Positions 16,758 to 24,762 of a stretch of DNA of 64,000 nt are shown here, piece by piece. Both the position numbers and the translations under genes were made by a program. Source of the stretch: Arcobacter sp. CECT 8985 (lineage in GTDB: Bacteria; Campylobacterota; Campylobacteria; Campylobacterales; Arcobacteraceae); NCBI RefSeq assembly GCF_004116495.1, contig NZ_PDKC01000001.1:62001-126000 (forward strand), written 5' to 3'. How positions within the stretch are numbered: position 1 is the stretch's first letter; every line of letters begins with the position of its first letter. The notes under the pieces were generated by a model that saw nothing but the letters and a program-made list of their open reading frames with translations, was not told the origin of the DNA and made no database searches.

Positions 16758-17300
16758 TTACTTTCGGGCCTTTTGTTCCAAAAACAATGGCAATTTATTT
16801 AGTTTTGCTTTTAAATTTAAATCATCATTTTTAAAAAATAGCCTAAACATTTCTCTTACATCCTTAGCCTCTTCCGTAAGATAAATTTTAACCCAATGAA
16901 TCTTCTTTTTTCCCAGGCCGAAGAAAACTTTCTTTACTGTAGGCTCTACAATTCCGATAAGGTAAGCAAACTTTTGAGGCTTTCCAACTACTGATACAAA
17001 TAAATCTACATTAGCAGACTTATTTTTTACTGAAATAGTTGCTTCACTTCCACCATTGCTTTTCCCAACTTCATCTTGCCAAGGAAAATTATCAAATTCA
17101 GTTAAAAATAAATCATAAGAAGCTTTGCCTTTTAAATCATATTGTTCAAATTCATATCCAGCATGTTGAATATCGTATGTAAATTGTGTTTTAGCCAAAG
17201 ATATATCTCCTATAAGTAAAATGAGCAAAAAAAATAATATTCTCATCAAAGTATTAATTCTTACCATAAAATACACGAGAGAATACATACTTTTAATCAT
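16758..17300 (-). CDS. Hypothetical exported protein, coupled to SMI1/KNR4 gene
   Basis: Not recognised. With the ATG at 17300, which overlaps the stop of the SMI1 gene and has AGGTG upstream, it has 180 residues. A long N-terminal region precedes a hydrophobic signal (LMRILFFLLILLIGDISLA), so translation could instead begin nearer 17249. The mature part is acidic and basic in turn, with AYLIGIVEPTVKKVFFGLGKKK in the middle. It ends close to an attC-like site. The base composition is less AT-rich than the flanking core genes. Confidence 0.5.
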   Translation of the reverse strand: MIKSMYSLVYFMVRINTLMRILFFLLILLIGDISLAKTQFTYDIQHAGYEFEQYDLKGKASYDLFLTEFDNFPWQDEVGKSNGGSEATISVKNKSANVDLFVSVVGKPQKFAYLIGIVEPTVKKVFFGLGKKKIHWVKIYLTEEAKDVREMFRLFFKNDDLNLKAKLNKLPLFLEQKARK

Positions 17301-17730
17301 TAGATGCACCTAACACAAATAACCCTATCCATTCTAAAAAGGAGGAAGCAATGACCTTAGAATGTCCGGAATGCAGTTCAAAACAAACAACAACACATTC
17401 GGAGTCACCGTTATTAATATCTAAACAATAAGGTGCCTCATCATCAGCTTGAATTACAATTAGATTATTAGGTAGCTGACATTCTTCTCGAAAATAAAGT
17501 GTGTCTCCAAGCACTGAACCGCCACCAAGATCATCGAGTGAATTATCAATAATTCCAGAAATAAAATTGCCCGCTACATCCATTGTTCCAAATTTACTAA
17601 GGAAAGTACGATAACTAGGTGGGAACTTCAGGTCTAATCGTGTTTCACATTCATTAATTACAGTTAAACTAACAGGAGTAGATGTCCAAATTTCTTCATT
17701 TTTAGCGATTATATGTTCAATTTCATTCAT
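17293..17730 (-). CDS. SMI1/KNR4 family protein (immunity-type)
   Basis: A 145-residue cytosolic protein. Family hallmarks are the N-terminal LDLKFPPSYRTFLSKFG (about residues 31-47), then GG-containing turns, LIVIQADDEAPYCLDINNGD with the conserved acidic stretch, and a C-terminal SFLEWI. SMI1/KNR4 proteins often act as immunity proteins against polymorphic toxins. Its start overlaps the stop of a frameshifted upstream gene by 8 nt, and its stop overlaps the next gene, so three or four genes form one unit. Codon use is richer in G/C than nearby core genes. Confidence 0.75.
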   Translation of the reverse strand: MNEIEHIIAKNEEIWTSTPVSLTVINECETRLDLKFPPSYRTFLSKFGTMDVAGNFISGIIDNSLDDLGGGSVLGDTLYFREECQLPNNLIVIQADDEAPYCLDINNGDSECVVVCFELHSGHSKVIASSFLEWIGLFVLGASND

Positions 17731-17966
17731 AAAACAACTTCTTTATAATTTCAATATCAGGTAGATTATTTGCTACATCTTCATATGTTTCATAACAATT
17801 AAGAACCGAAATAATTTCAGGCAATGGCTCTGAGAATATCTCTTTAAAATCTGCTTCAGCCCTCAACAATAATTAAAAACGCAAAATTTTCTTTTGGTGG
17901 AATAAATTCTGCATTGGATTGGTAGATTATTTTCTCAATCTCACTAAAAACCTGAGCGAGCACCAT
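17723..17966 (-). pseudogene. Frameshifted small gene between the ankyrin and SMI1/KNR4 genes
   Basis: An ATG at 17966, inside the end of the ankyrin gene, opens a 36-aa frame (MVLAQVFSEIEKIIYQSN...) that stops at 17856. A second frame from 17866 continues naturally as LRAEADFKEIFSEPLPEII and ends ...EIIKKLFYE at 17723, overlapping the SMI1 start by 8 nt. Removing one base near 17866-17870 would merge them into a protein of about 80 residues. Either a recent pseudogene, programmed frameshifting, or a sequencing error. Family not recognised. Confidence 0.55.
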
Positions 17967-18264
17967 GCTTTATCAAATACTTCTGCATTCGTATACTCTT
18001 TGCACTGCTCGTTGCCATAGCAATTTCTCCTGCTATTGTAGCGATATCAAGTGCTGAAAATCCGTGCTCATTTTTATGGTTAACTTCCGCATTTGCTTCG
18101 ATTAACACTTTCATTATTTCTTCATTTTGTTCTGCACAAGAATGCAATAATGCTGTCATTTGCTGTTTATCTGGTTCATTTACATCATATCCACGACTCA
18201 AGAGAACTTTAACTTCCTCTATATCATTATTCAAAACAGCTTGAATCAGAGCATTCATTGCCAT
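17944..18264 (-). CDS. Ankyrin-repeat protein, probable cassette gene
   Basis: A 106-residue soluble protein made of about three ankyrin repeats: ALIQAVLNNDIEEVKVLLSRGYDVN, then QMTALLHSCAEQNEEIMKVLIEANAEVN, then GFSALDIATIAG...KYLIKHGA. Such repeats bind other proteins. No signal peptide. Its end overlaps a frameshifted gene that in turn overlaps the SMI1/KNR4 gene, so it belongs to the same unit. An attC-like site lies just upstream. Confidence 0.75.
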   Translation of the reverse strand: MAMNALIQAVLNNDIEEVKVLLSRGYDVNEPDKQQMTALLHSCAEQNEEIMKVLIEANAEVNHKNEHGFSALDIATIAGEIAMATSSAKSIRMQKYLIKHGARSGF

Positions 18265-18282
18265 CGCATTACTCCATTAAAA

Positions 18283-18340
18283 ATCTAACTATTAATTAGT
18301 AATACATTATATATAAATAATATATAAAAGTAAAATGGGT
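18283..18340 (-). repeat. attC-like site, AT-rich family, copy 2
   Basis: ATCTAAC at 18283-18289 is, on the cassette strand, GTTAGAT, an exact match to the attC core consensus GTTRRRY. The inner block TAGTAATACATTATATATAA is shared with copies at 16511 and 20989. The other arm, next to the stop of the gene at 18349, is diverged. Confidence 0.55.
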
Positions 18341-18348
18341 AGAAAGTA

Positions 18349-18636
18349 CTAAATATTATGAAAATTGTTCAATTTTGCAATTATTATTACTCCATCTGTA
18401 ATTCCAAAACCATAATCATATCCATATCCACCACCATCTATTTTTTCAGTATTGCTACCAACAAGTCTCATAGAACTTTTAACGTCTTTATATTTGTAAT
18501 TATATCTTCCACTATTAATTGGCGTAATATTTATAATATCATAGCCGCTTTTTAAAAGATTATTACAAGTTTTATTAATTTTTAAAGAGAACCCTTCAAT
18601 TTCAGTATCTGAATATTTGAAACCACTAGACGCCAA
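18349..18636 (-). CDS. Hypothetical protein, probably 5'-truncated, cassette gene
   Basis: Not recognised. The open frame from TTG 18636 gives 95 residues; upstream in-frame codons read FRFTAL before ASSG, which looks like the lost end of a signal or lipoprotein leader, so the original start may be gone. The C-terminal half has GGGYGYDYGFGITDGVIIIAKL, a beta-rich glycine-containing end. No good ribosome site. Flanked by attC-like sites at both ends of its cassette. Confidence 0.4.
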   Translation of the reverse strand: MASSGFKYSDTEIEGFSLKINKTCNNLLKSGYDIINITPINSGRYNYKYKDVKSSMRLVGSNTEKIDGGGYGYDYGFGITDGVIIIAKLNNFHNI

Positions 18637-18716
18637 AGCTGTAAATCTAAAATATACTTGTATATGAAGCCATAAAGAGGTTCTAATTCAGTGATTTTAA
18701 TCTTACCAAATAGCGA

Positions 18717-18850
18717 TCAGGATATATGGAAATTTATACCCAAAGATACCACTATAGAAGACAATACTAATATTAACGTAGTGTAAGGTATATGCCCTTT
18801 TACCATTGTACTAATGCCTGCATAAAATGTGTTTGCTATCTTGCAGATCT
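18717..18850 (-). pseudogene. Fragment of a membrane protein upstream of the 95-aa gene
   Basis: The minus-strand frame running to a stop at 18717 reads TFYAGISTMVKGHIPYTTLILVLSSIVVSLGINF, which contains one membrane helix; the frame is closed upstream by a TAG. An ATG at 18806 gives only 29 residues. It may be a relic of the cassette gene's 5' part or of another gene. No family recognised. Confidence 0.3.
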
Positions 18851-18859
18851 AGTTGAATT

Positions 18860-18937
18860 TTAACGCCTTAATCACTGAAACTAAAAGCAAATTGACAACA
18901 CTAAGTGTAACAAATTGTATTGATATGATTGTTAGCT
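18860..18937 (-). repeat. attC-like site after the AAA NTPase gene
   Basis: TTTAACGCC on the plus strand at the left and TGTTAGC at the right are opposite core sites (cassette strand GCTAAC...GGCGTTAAA). Inner segments TTAATCA and TGATATGA pair. The gene's TAA stop is part of the right core, a usual arrangement in gene cassettes. About 78 bp. Confidence 0.55.
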
Positions 18938-19477
18938 TTGTTTCAAAGTAGACAATATAAAATCTACTCTTTCATTAACTGATCCAAATGGAACCTCAAT
19001 AAGTTCATAATTTGCGAATTCATACGCTGATACCATTTCTTTATAAGTCTCTACAAAAATAGAAAAATCTTGTTTACGCTCACTATCATTAGTAAATATC
19101 TCTTCCCAAGGTGGAAAAATGAAGACTCTAGAATGATATTTAAAATTAGATATTGCTGATATTAATTCATCTGATAATTTGATTTGTTCAAGATTTGAAT
19201 AACCAAGAATATCGACGATACTTCGGTCGAAGAAAACCAATTCATTTTTACTTTGATGCTGTTGATAAGATGCAATTTCAAATTTAAACATTAAGTCACG
19301 AAAAGCTTCTTTATTAGCCCACGGCAACGCATCACCTTTTTGCTCAACTTGAGTTTGAATGACTTTGCGACCAGCCTCTTCAGAGCAAAAGAAATTTCGA
19401 ACTTTTAGCTCATTGATAACTGTCGTTTTTCCAGAGCCTGGACCGCCAGTAAATACTATAAAATTATCTTGAAGCAA
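18932..19477 (-). CDS. AAA-type P-loop NTPase, probable cassette gene
   Basis: A 181-residue cytosolic protein of the AAA_28-like group. The Walker A loop FTGGPGSGKTT is at residues 9-19 and a Walker-B-like strand NELVFFDRSIVDILGY near 78-93. SRVFIFPPWEEIFTNDSERK follows. Such kinases or NTPases are common in integron arrays and have unknown substrates. The start is a TTG, because no in-frame ATG precedes the P-loop. The stop TAA lies inside the following attC-like core. Confidence 0.75.
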   Translation of the reverse strand: MLQDNFIVFTGGPGSGKTTVINELKVRNFFCSEEAGRKVIQTQVEQKGDALPWANKEAFRDLMFKFEIASYQQHQSKNELVFFDRSIVDILGYSNLEQIKLSDELISAISNFKYHSRVFIFPPWEEIFTNDSERKQDFSIFVETYKEMVSAYEFANYELIEVPFGSVNERVDFILSTLKQS

Positions 19478-19479
19478 AA

Positions 19480-19526
19480 CTTATCCTTGAAACATCTAAT
19501 ATTTCTTTGCAATGATTTGTTATATA
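19480..19526 (-). repeat. Possible attC remnant after the GNAT gene
   Basis: GTTATATA at 19519-19526 (cassette strand TATATAACAAATCATTGC) resembles the 5' part of many attC sites. The opposite core near 19480 (cassette strand GTTTTGC) is imperfect and the inner pairing poor, so the site may be truncated. Confidence 0.35.
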
Positions 19527-19531
19527 CTTTT

Positions 19532-19945
19532 TCAATTTAAGGTATCTTGTCTTCCAAGTGTCCAAGCTGAGTTATGTTGAGTAAATCCAATTTTTGGATA
19601 ATACTCTGTTGCATCTGGTGCTGATAGCAATATGATTTTACATTTATCATTTAATTGTTCTTGAACTTTTGAAATAAGTTTTTTACCAATACCATTTTTT
19701 TGGTATTGTTCATCTACTGCCAACTCTGAGAGGTAGCAGCAATAATTAAAATCAGTTACCGCTCTTGCAACACCAATTATTTTATCATCTATTGTAGCTG
19801 TCACTATTATATCTGCATTTTCAATCATGCCCTTAATTGTTTCTAAATCATCTATAGGTCTTCTTTTACCTAATGTTGAGTTTTTTAAAACTTCTATAAA
19901 TTTTGATGATGTGATATTTAGACTTAGTTTATATTCGATATTCAA
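19532..19945 (-). CDS. GNAT family N-acetyltransferase, probable cassette gene
   Basis: A 137-residue cytosolic enzyme. The acetyl-CoA-binding core is clear: CCYLSELAVDEQYQKNGIGKKLISKVQEQL (about residues 68-98) contains the Q/RxxGxG/A loop, and LLSAPDATEYYPKIGFTQH is the motif B region. Substrate unknown; GNAT genes are among the most frequent integron cassettes. ATTACTTG just before the ATG gives a weak ribosome site, with GGAG further up. Confidence 0.8.
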   Translation of the reverse strand: MNIEYKLSLNITSSKFIEVLKNSTLGKRRPIDDLETIKGMIENADIIVTATIDDKIIGVARAVTDFNYCCYLSELAVDEQYQKNGIGKKLISKVQEQLNDKCKIILLSAPDATEYYPKIGFTQHNSAWTLGRQDTLN

Positions 19946-19962
19946 GTAATACTCCTTTGTAT

Positions 19963-20066
19963 ATATAACACCTAAGGTGAGGAACGATGTGGTATCACTA
20001 CTTAATAATTAGAACTTTAAGTATCTTTATTCGACAATTTGAAGCTTAAATTTTTTACCATTATAC
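19963..20066 (-). repeat. Possible degenerate attC after the lipoprotein gene
   Basis: TATAACACCTAAGG at the left is close to a good attC end. The right end CTTAAATTTTTTACCATTATA resembles the matching end of the site at 20602 but its core has changed from GTTAT to CATTAT. Length about 100 bp. Confidence 0.4.
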
Positions 20067-20095
20067 ACTTGTTCTTCTCCTCCGATTTATTATGA

Positions 20096-20479
20096 TTATT
20101 TTTTATTATTTAAATTACATTTTGATGCATCACCTTCAGCATCAATATATCCCCATGTTGTAAAACCTACACCAGATTTATATTTTATATTTCTAATAAC
20201 ATTAGCATTTAATTTTTTAGCTTTTTCTAATAATATGTAATCTACTTGTTCTTTAGTTGGATCTTTATGAAACAAAGTTAGTTTTTTAACACTCGCATCA
20301 ATATGTTTAATTGTTTGACATTCTTTATCATTAAAATCTTTTTCTGTTAATATAATATTCGATTTATTAGTAATATTTTCTGGTACACTTATCCCTGATG
20401 AACTTCTATATGCACCACATCCACTAAAACTGAATCCTATTACAGCAATAACTGTTAAATTAAGTAATTGTTTTTTCAT
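20096..20479 (-). CDS. Lipoprotein of unknown function, probable cassette gene
   Basis: A 127-residue protein with a lipoprotein signal, KKQLLNLTVIAVIGFSFSGCGA, giving a lipidated Cys near residue 21. The mature part, with TLFHKDPTKEQVDYILLEKAKKLNANVIRNIKYKSG, recalls small envelope lipoproteins whose fold resembles RcsF/YbjQ-type domains, but I cannot place it firmly. A purine-rich GGAGAAAAA precedes the ATG. A 120-bp leader without genes separates it from the attC site upstream. Confidence 0.6.
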   Translation of the reverse strand: MKKQLLNLTVIAVIGFSFSGCGAYRSSSGISVPENITNKSNIILTEKDFNDKECQTIKHIDASVKKLTLFHKDPTKEQVDYILLEKAKKLNANVIRNIKYKSGVGFTTWGYIDAEGDASKCNLNNKK

Positions 20480-20601
20480 TTTTTCTCCAAATTTTAATTA
20501 AACTTTTTTAAAAAGTTTTCTTCTTAAAAATAAATTTTTAATTTTTCTATTCCACCTATTTTTAAAAATACAATTAATAGCTACGTTGCTTTTACAAGTG
20601 A

Positions 20602-20670
20602 GTATAACACCAAATTAAGCGGCAGTCCGCCACTCTTGCGGAATGTCCGTCTTCAATTTTTTTGTTATGT
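20602..20670 (-). repeat. attC-like site, GC-richer type, well formed
   Basis: A 69-bp imperfect palindrome. The outer ATAAC and GTTAT cores, then AAATT/AATTT, AAG/CTT, CGG/CCG and TCCGC/GCGGA, pair. One arm has an extra G and an extra A, placed as extrahelical bases typical of integron attC bottom strands. The TAA stop of the gene at 20665 falls in the right core. Its GC content is well above the surroundings, which suggests import with its cassette. Confidence 0.8.
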
Positions 20671-20976
20671 GTCAATTCCCAGCACCTTAAGATCAAGTTT
20701 GAGCCCATTTCGAGTTTGCGATGCTACATAAAATGCAGACTTTAATGCAGAAATAATTTCCTCTTCGCTAGGATCGATTTCTCGTGTTGCGAAATGGCCA
20801 AAAGTTAATTCAAATAATTTTTCCCTATCTGAATTAAGACCCTGAAAGTAGGAAATAAGAAAGTTTAGTTGATTGACTATAGATTCTTGTATTTGAGGCT
20901 CCACTACATTTTTTTTCGTCAAGAAGGTTGCCAGGGCTCTTTTGCAAATTGCTATTTTAATATCTTCTTGGCTCAT
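20665..20976 (-). CDS. Hypothetical helical protein, cassette gene
   Basis: Not recognised. It has 103 residues and is soluble and probably all-helical (ICKRALATFLTKKNVV, QLNFLISYFQGL, EEEIISALKSAFYVAS). Size and composition resemble small immunity-like cassette proteins, but no motif shows it. Its stop is embedded in the best attC-like site, and another attC-like site lies 13 bp upstream of its start, so its cassette boundaries are unusually clear. Codon use is more GC-rich than that of neighbouring core genes. Confidence 0.6.
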   Translation of the reverse strand: MSQEDIKIAICKRALATFLTKKNVVEPQIQESIVNQLNFLISYFQGLNSDREKLFELTFGHFATREIDPSEEEIISALKSAFYVASQTRNGLKLDLKVLGIDT

Positions 20977-20988
20977 AATTCTCCCTAC

Positions 20989-21067
20989 ACATAACTATTT
21001 ATTAGTAATACATTATATATTAATTACCCATAAAATTACTTAATAATGTCATAATATTAAGTTAGAC
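20989..21067 (-). repeat. attC-like site, AT-rich family, copy 3, proximal end of the array
   Basis: ACATAAC at the left and GTTAGAC at 21061-21067 (complement GTCTAAC, exact RYYYAAC) are opposite cores. Between them lies an imperfect palindrome with AATACATTAT and ATAATGTCATAATATT arms. It shares its AT-rich block with copies at 16511 and 18283. No attI or integrase gene follows before guaB. Confidence 0.55.
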
Positions 21068-21240
21068 AAAATCCTATAAATAGGCATATTTTTATAAGAT
21101 ACAAAATAATATATAACAAGATTTACTAATATCAAATAAAGAACTCAATAGTTAAACAAAATGCTAGATATTATATTAAAAGTAATGGTTAAAAATCACT
21201 AGATATTATAAAATATAAAGTTTAAATATTTACTTTATTA
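21068..21240. other. AT-rich non-coding stretch between the array and guaB
   Basis: No gene seen on either strand. A 12-bp direct repeat CTAGATATTATA occurs at 21164-21175 and 21199-21210. It could be a decayed, gene-less cassette. Confidence 0.35.
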
Positions 21241-21370
21241 AAATATCATGATATTTAAAAAGATGTTTAGAACTGACTATTTTTTTAAAGTTCAAGGCAA
21301 GAGCAAAATTTTTTGTGGGAGCTTACTTTAGTAAGTGAGTAAAAAAATTTCTGCGATAACGCAGAAATTT
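21241..21370. repeat. Cluster of nested inverted repeats downstream of guaB
   Basis: Three dyads lie in 130 bp. AAATATCATGATATTT (21241-21256) is a perfect 16-bp palindrome. AAATTTTTT...AAAAAAATTT with inner TTACT/AGTAA arms spans 21306-21350. AAATTTCTGCG/CGCAGAAATTT with a 4-nt loop spans 21345-21370. The middle and last share an arm, so alternative folds exist. It is not needed as a terminator because another hairpin follows. Confidence 0.5.
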
Positions 21371-21371
21371 G

Positions 21372-21400
21372 GAAAAAGAGGCTATTATAAACCTCTTTTT

Positions 21401-21402
<2 letters not shown>
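21372..21402 (-). terminator. guaB terminator
   Basis: AAAAAGAGG and CCTCTTTTTTT form a stem around a 10-nt loop; on the minus strand the hairpin is followed by T residues and overlaps the guaB stop. Confidence 0.75.
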
Positions 21403-22846
<1,444 letters not shown>

Positions 22847-22866
22847 TTAATATCCCCTTATAATAT

Positions 22867-24228
22867 TTATTTTGTATAATTTACAGTTTTTTCTAATGAT
22901 AAAGCTCCATCAAACACAGTTTGTTCATCATAAGCTTTACCTATCAATTGAACACCAACTGGCATTCCACTATTATCTTTTGCTACAGGAAGAGAAAGTG
23001 CAGGTAATCCTGCTAAATTTACAGATATTGTATATATATCACTTAAATACATCTCTAAAGAAGTTTTAAAGCTTCCAAATTCAGGTGCAGTTGTTGGAGA
23101 TACTGGAGAAAGTATTAAATCTGCTTCATTAAAAATTTGTTCATATTCATCTTTAATCAAATGTCTCACTTTTTGAGCCTTGATATAATAAGCATCATAA
23201 TATCCAGAACTAAGTACAAAAGAACCTAACATAATTCTTTTTTGTACTTCATGTCCAAAACCTTGAGATTTAGTTTGAGTGTACATATCTTTTAAGCCTG
23301 CATCACCTTTTCTATTTCCATATCTAACGCCATCAAATCTACTTAAATTTGCACTTGCTTCGGCTGTTGCCACAATATAGTATGAAGAAAGTATTTTTGA
23401 TGTATCTACCATATTTTTATAAACGATCGTATGTCCAGCTTCTTTTAAAGCTTCAACTGCTTTGTTGAATCCTTCTCTAACTTCTTGGCTTGCTTTTTCT
23501 ATAAAATTTTCAATAACTGCAATTGTTAATTTTCTATCACTGTTTAAATTATCACTTACTTTTGTATATTCTACATTTGCAGATGTAGAATCCATTTCAT
23601 CATGTCCAGAAATAATATCATATAAGATTGCAGCATCTTCTACATTTTGTGTGATTGGTCCACATTGATCAAGTGAAGATGAATATGCAGTAATTCCATA
23701 TCTTGATACTCTTCCATAAGTAGGTTTCATACCAACACATCCACAATATGCAGCAGGTTGTCTAATACTTCCACCTGTATCAGTTCCAAGTGCAGCAATA
23801 GCAATACCACCAGCAACAGCTGCAGCACTACCTCCACTACTTCCTCCTGGAACTTTTGTATTATCTACTGGATTTAAAGTTTTACCATAACATGAAGACT
23901 CTGTTGAACTTCCCATTGCAAATTCATCCATATTAGTTCTTCCAAAAGCGCTTAATCCTGCTTTTTCTAAATTATTGATTACTGTTGCATTATATGGTGA
24001 AATATAATCTTTTAATATATTACTAGAGCAAGTAATTTCCCAATTTTTTACATTTATATTATCTTTTATAGCAATAGGTATTCCCTCACCAGAAACAGAG
24101 ATATCACTACTTGTTAGTTGCTCTACATAAGCACCTATATTACTCTCGTTTATTTTTGTTTTTAATTCTTCTCTTAAGTTTTTTACTTCCTCACTACTTA
24201 GTTGTAGTGCTTCTTTTAGAGTTATCAA
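22867..24228 (-). CDS. gatA: Aspartyl/glutamyl-tRNA amidotransferase subunit A
   Basis: Amidase subunit of GatCAB, which converts Glu-tRNA(Gln) and Asp-tRNA(Asn) to the amidated forms and is needed where GlnRS or AsnRS is lacking. It has 453 residues. The Ser-cisSer-Lys triad is visible: Lys in IAIKDNINV (near 56), the Gly/Ser run [15 protein letters not shown] (near 129-143), and [12 protein letters not shown]. Located directly upstream of guaB, probably cotranscribed. gatB and gatC are not in the window. Confidence 0.95.
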   Translation of the reverse strand: MITLKEALQLSSEEVKNLREELKTKINESNIGAYVEQLTSSDISVSGEGIPIAIKDNINVKNWEITCSSNILKDYISPYNATVINNLEKAGLSAFGRTNMDEFAMGSSTESSCYGKTLNPVDNTKVPGGSSGGSAAAVAGGIAIAALGTDTGGSIRQPAAYCGCVGMKPTYGRVSRYGITAYSSSLDQCGPITQNVEDAAILYDIISGHDEMDSTSANVEYTKVSDNLNSDRKLTIAVIENFIEKASQEVREGFNKAVEALKEAGHTIVYKNMVDTSKILSSYYIVATAEASANLSRFDGVRYGNRKGDAGLKDMYTQTKSQGFGHEVQKRIMLGSFVLSSGYYDAYYIKAQKVRHLIKDEYEQIFNEADLILSPVSPTTAPEFGSFKTSLEMYLSDIYTISVNLAGLPALSLPVAKDNSGMPVGVQLIGKAYDEQTVFDGALSLEKTVNYTK

Positions 24229-24339
24229 TCATTGCTCCTAAAAATTGTTTACAAATATAGTATTACGCGACATTATATAAAAAATATGATTAAATTCTAG
24301 TAAAGTAAAAAAAGAGTTATGAAATTTAATTTTGAGTAT

Positions 24340-24379
24340 AAAAAAAGGGGACAAGAGCAATGCTCTCATCCCCTTTTGT
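24340..24379 (-). terminator. Alpha-operon terminator after rplQ
   Basis: A long stem, AAAAGGGGA with GAGC/GCTC inside and TCCCCTTTT opposite, is followed on the minus strand by a T-run. The strongest terminator in the window; it ends the ribosomal operon. Confidence 0.85.
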
Positions 24380-24392
24380 GATGTTAAATTAA

Positions 24393-24746
24393 TTATTTAA
24401 CAAAAGAGATAAATGCCATTTGCGTTGCATCACCTCTTCTAATTCTTGTTTTAACAATTGAAGTATATCCACCATTTCTACCTTCGTAGTTTGGTGCAAT
24501 TTCATTGATAAGTTTTTTTGTAGCTTCTTTATCTTGTAAAGCTGCAAATACTTGTCTGTGAGTATTTAAATCAGCATTTCTAGATACTGTAACTAATCTT
24601 TCAATGAATCTTCTTAATTCTTTTGCTTTTGGAACTGTTGTTTCAATTTTTTCTCTTTCGATTAAAGCGATTGCCATATTTTTTAACAATGCTTTTCTAT
24701 GAGAAGAAGTTCTATTTAGCTTTCTATATCCGTGCTTATGTCTCAT
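24393..24746 (-). CDS. rplQ: 50S ribosomal protein L17
   Basis: A 117-residue ribosomal protein of the large subunit. [25 protein letters not shown] is the diagnostic N-terminus, and the C-terminal [25 protein letters not shown] is typical. Last gene of the alpha operon, 16 bp after rpoA, directly before the operon terminator. Confidence 0.97.
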   Translation of the reverse strand: MRHKHGYRKLNRTSSHRKALLKNMAIALIEREKIETTVPKAKELRRFIERLVTVSRNADLNTHRQVFAALQDKEATKKLINEIAPNYEGRNGGYTSIVKTRIRRGDATQMAFISFVK

Positions 24747-24762
24747 ATATTAACCTTTACTA

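Noticed and set aside
21068-21400. Integron integrase gene or attI next to the array
   Set aside because: No open frame of useful length on either strand and no recognisable tyrosine-recombinase motif; guaB follows directly.
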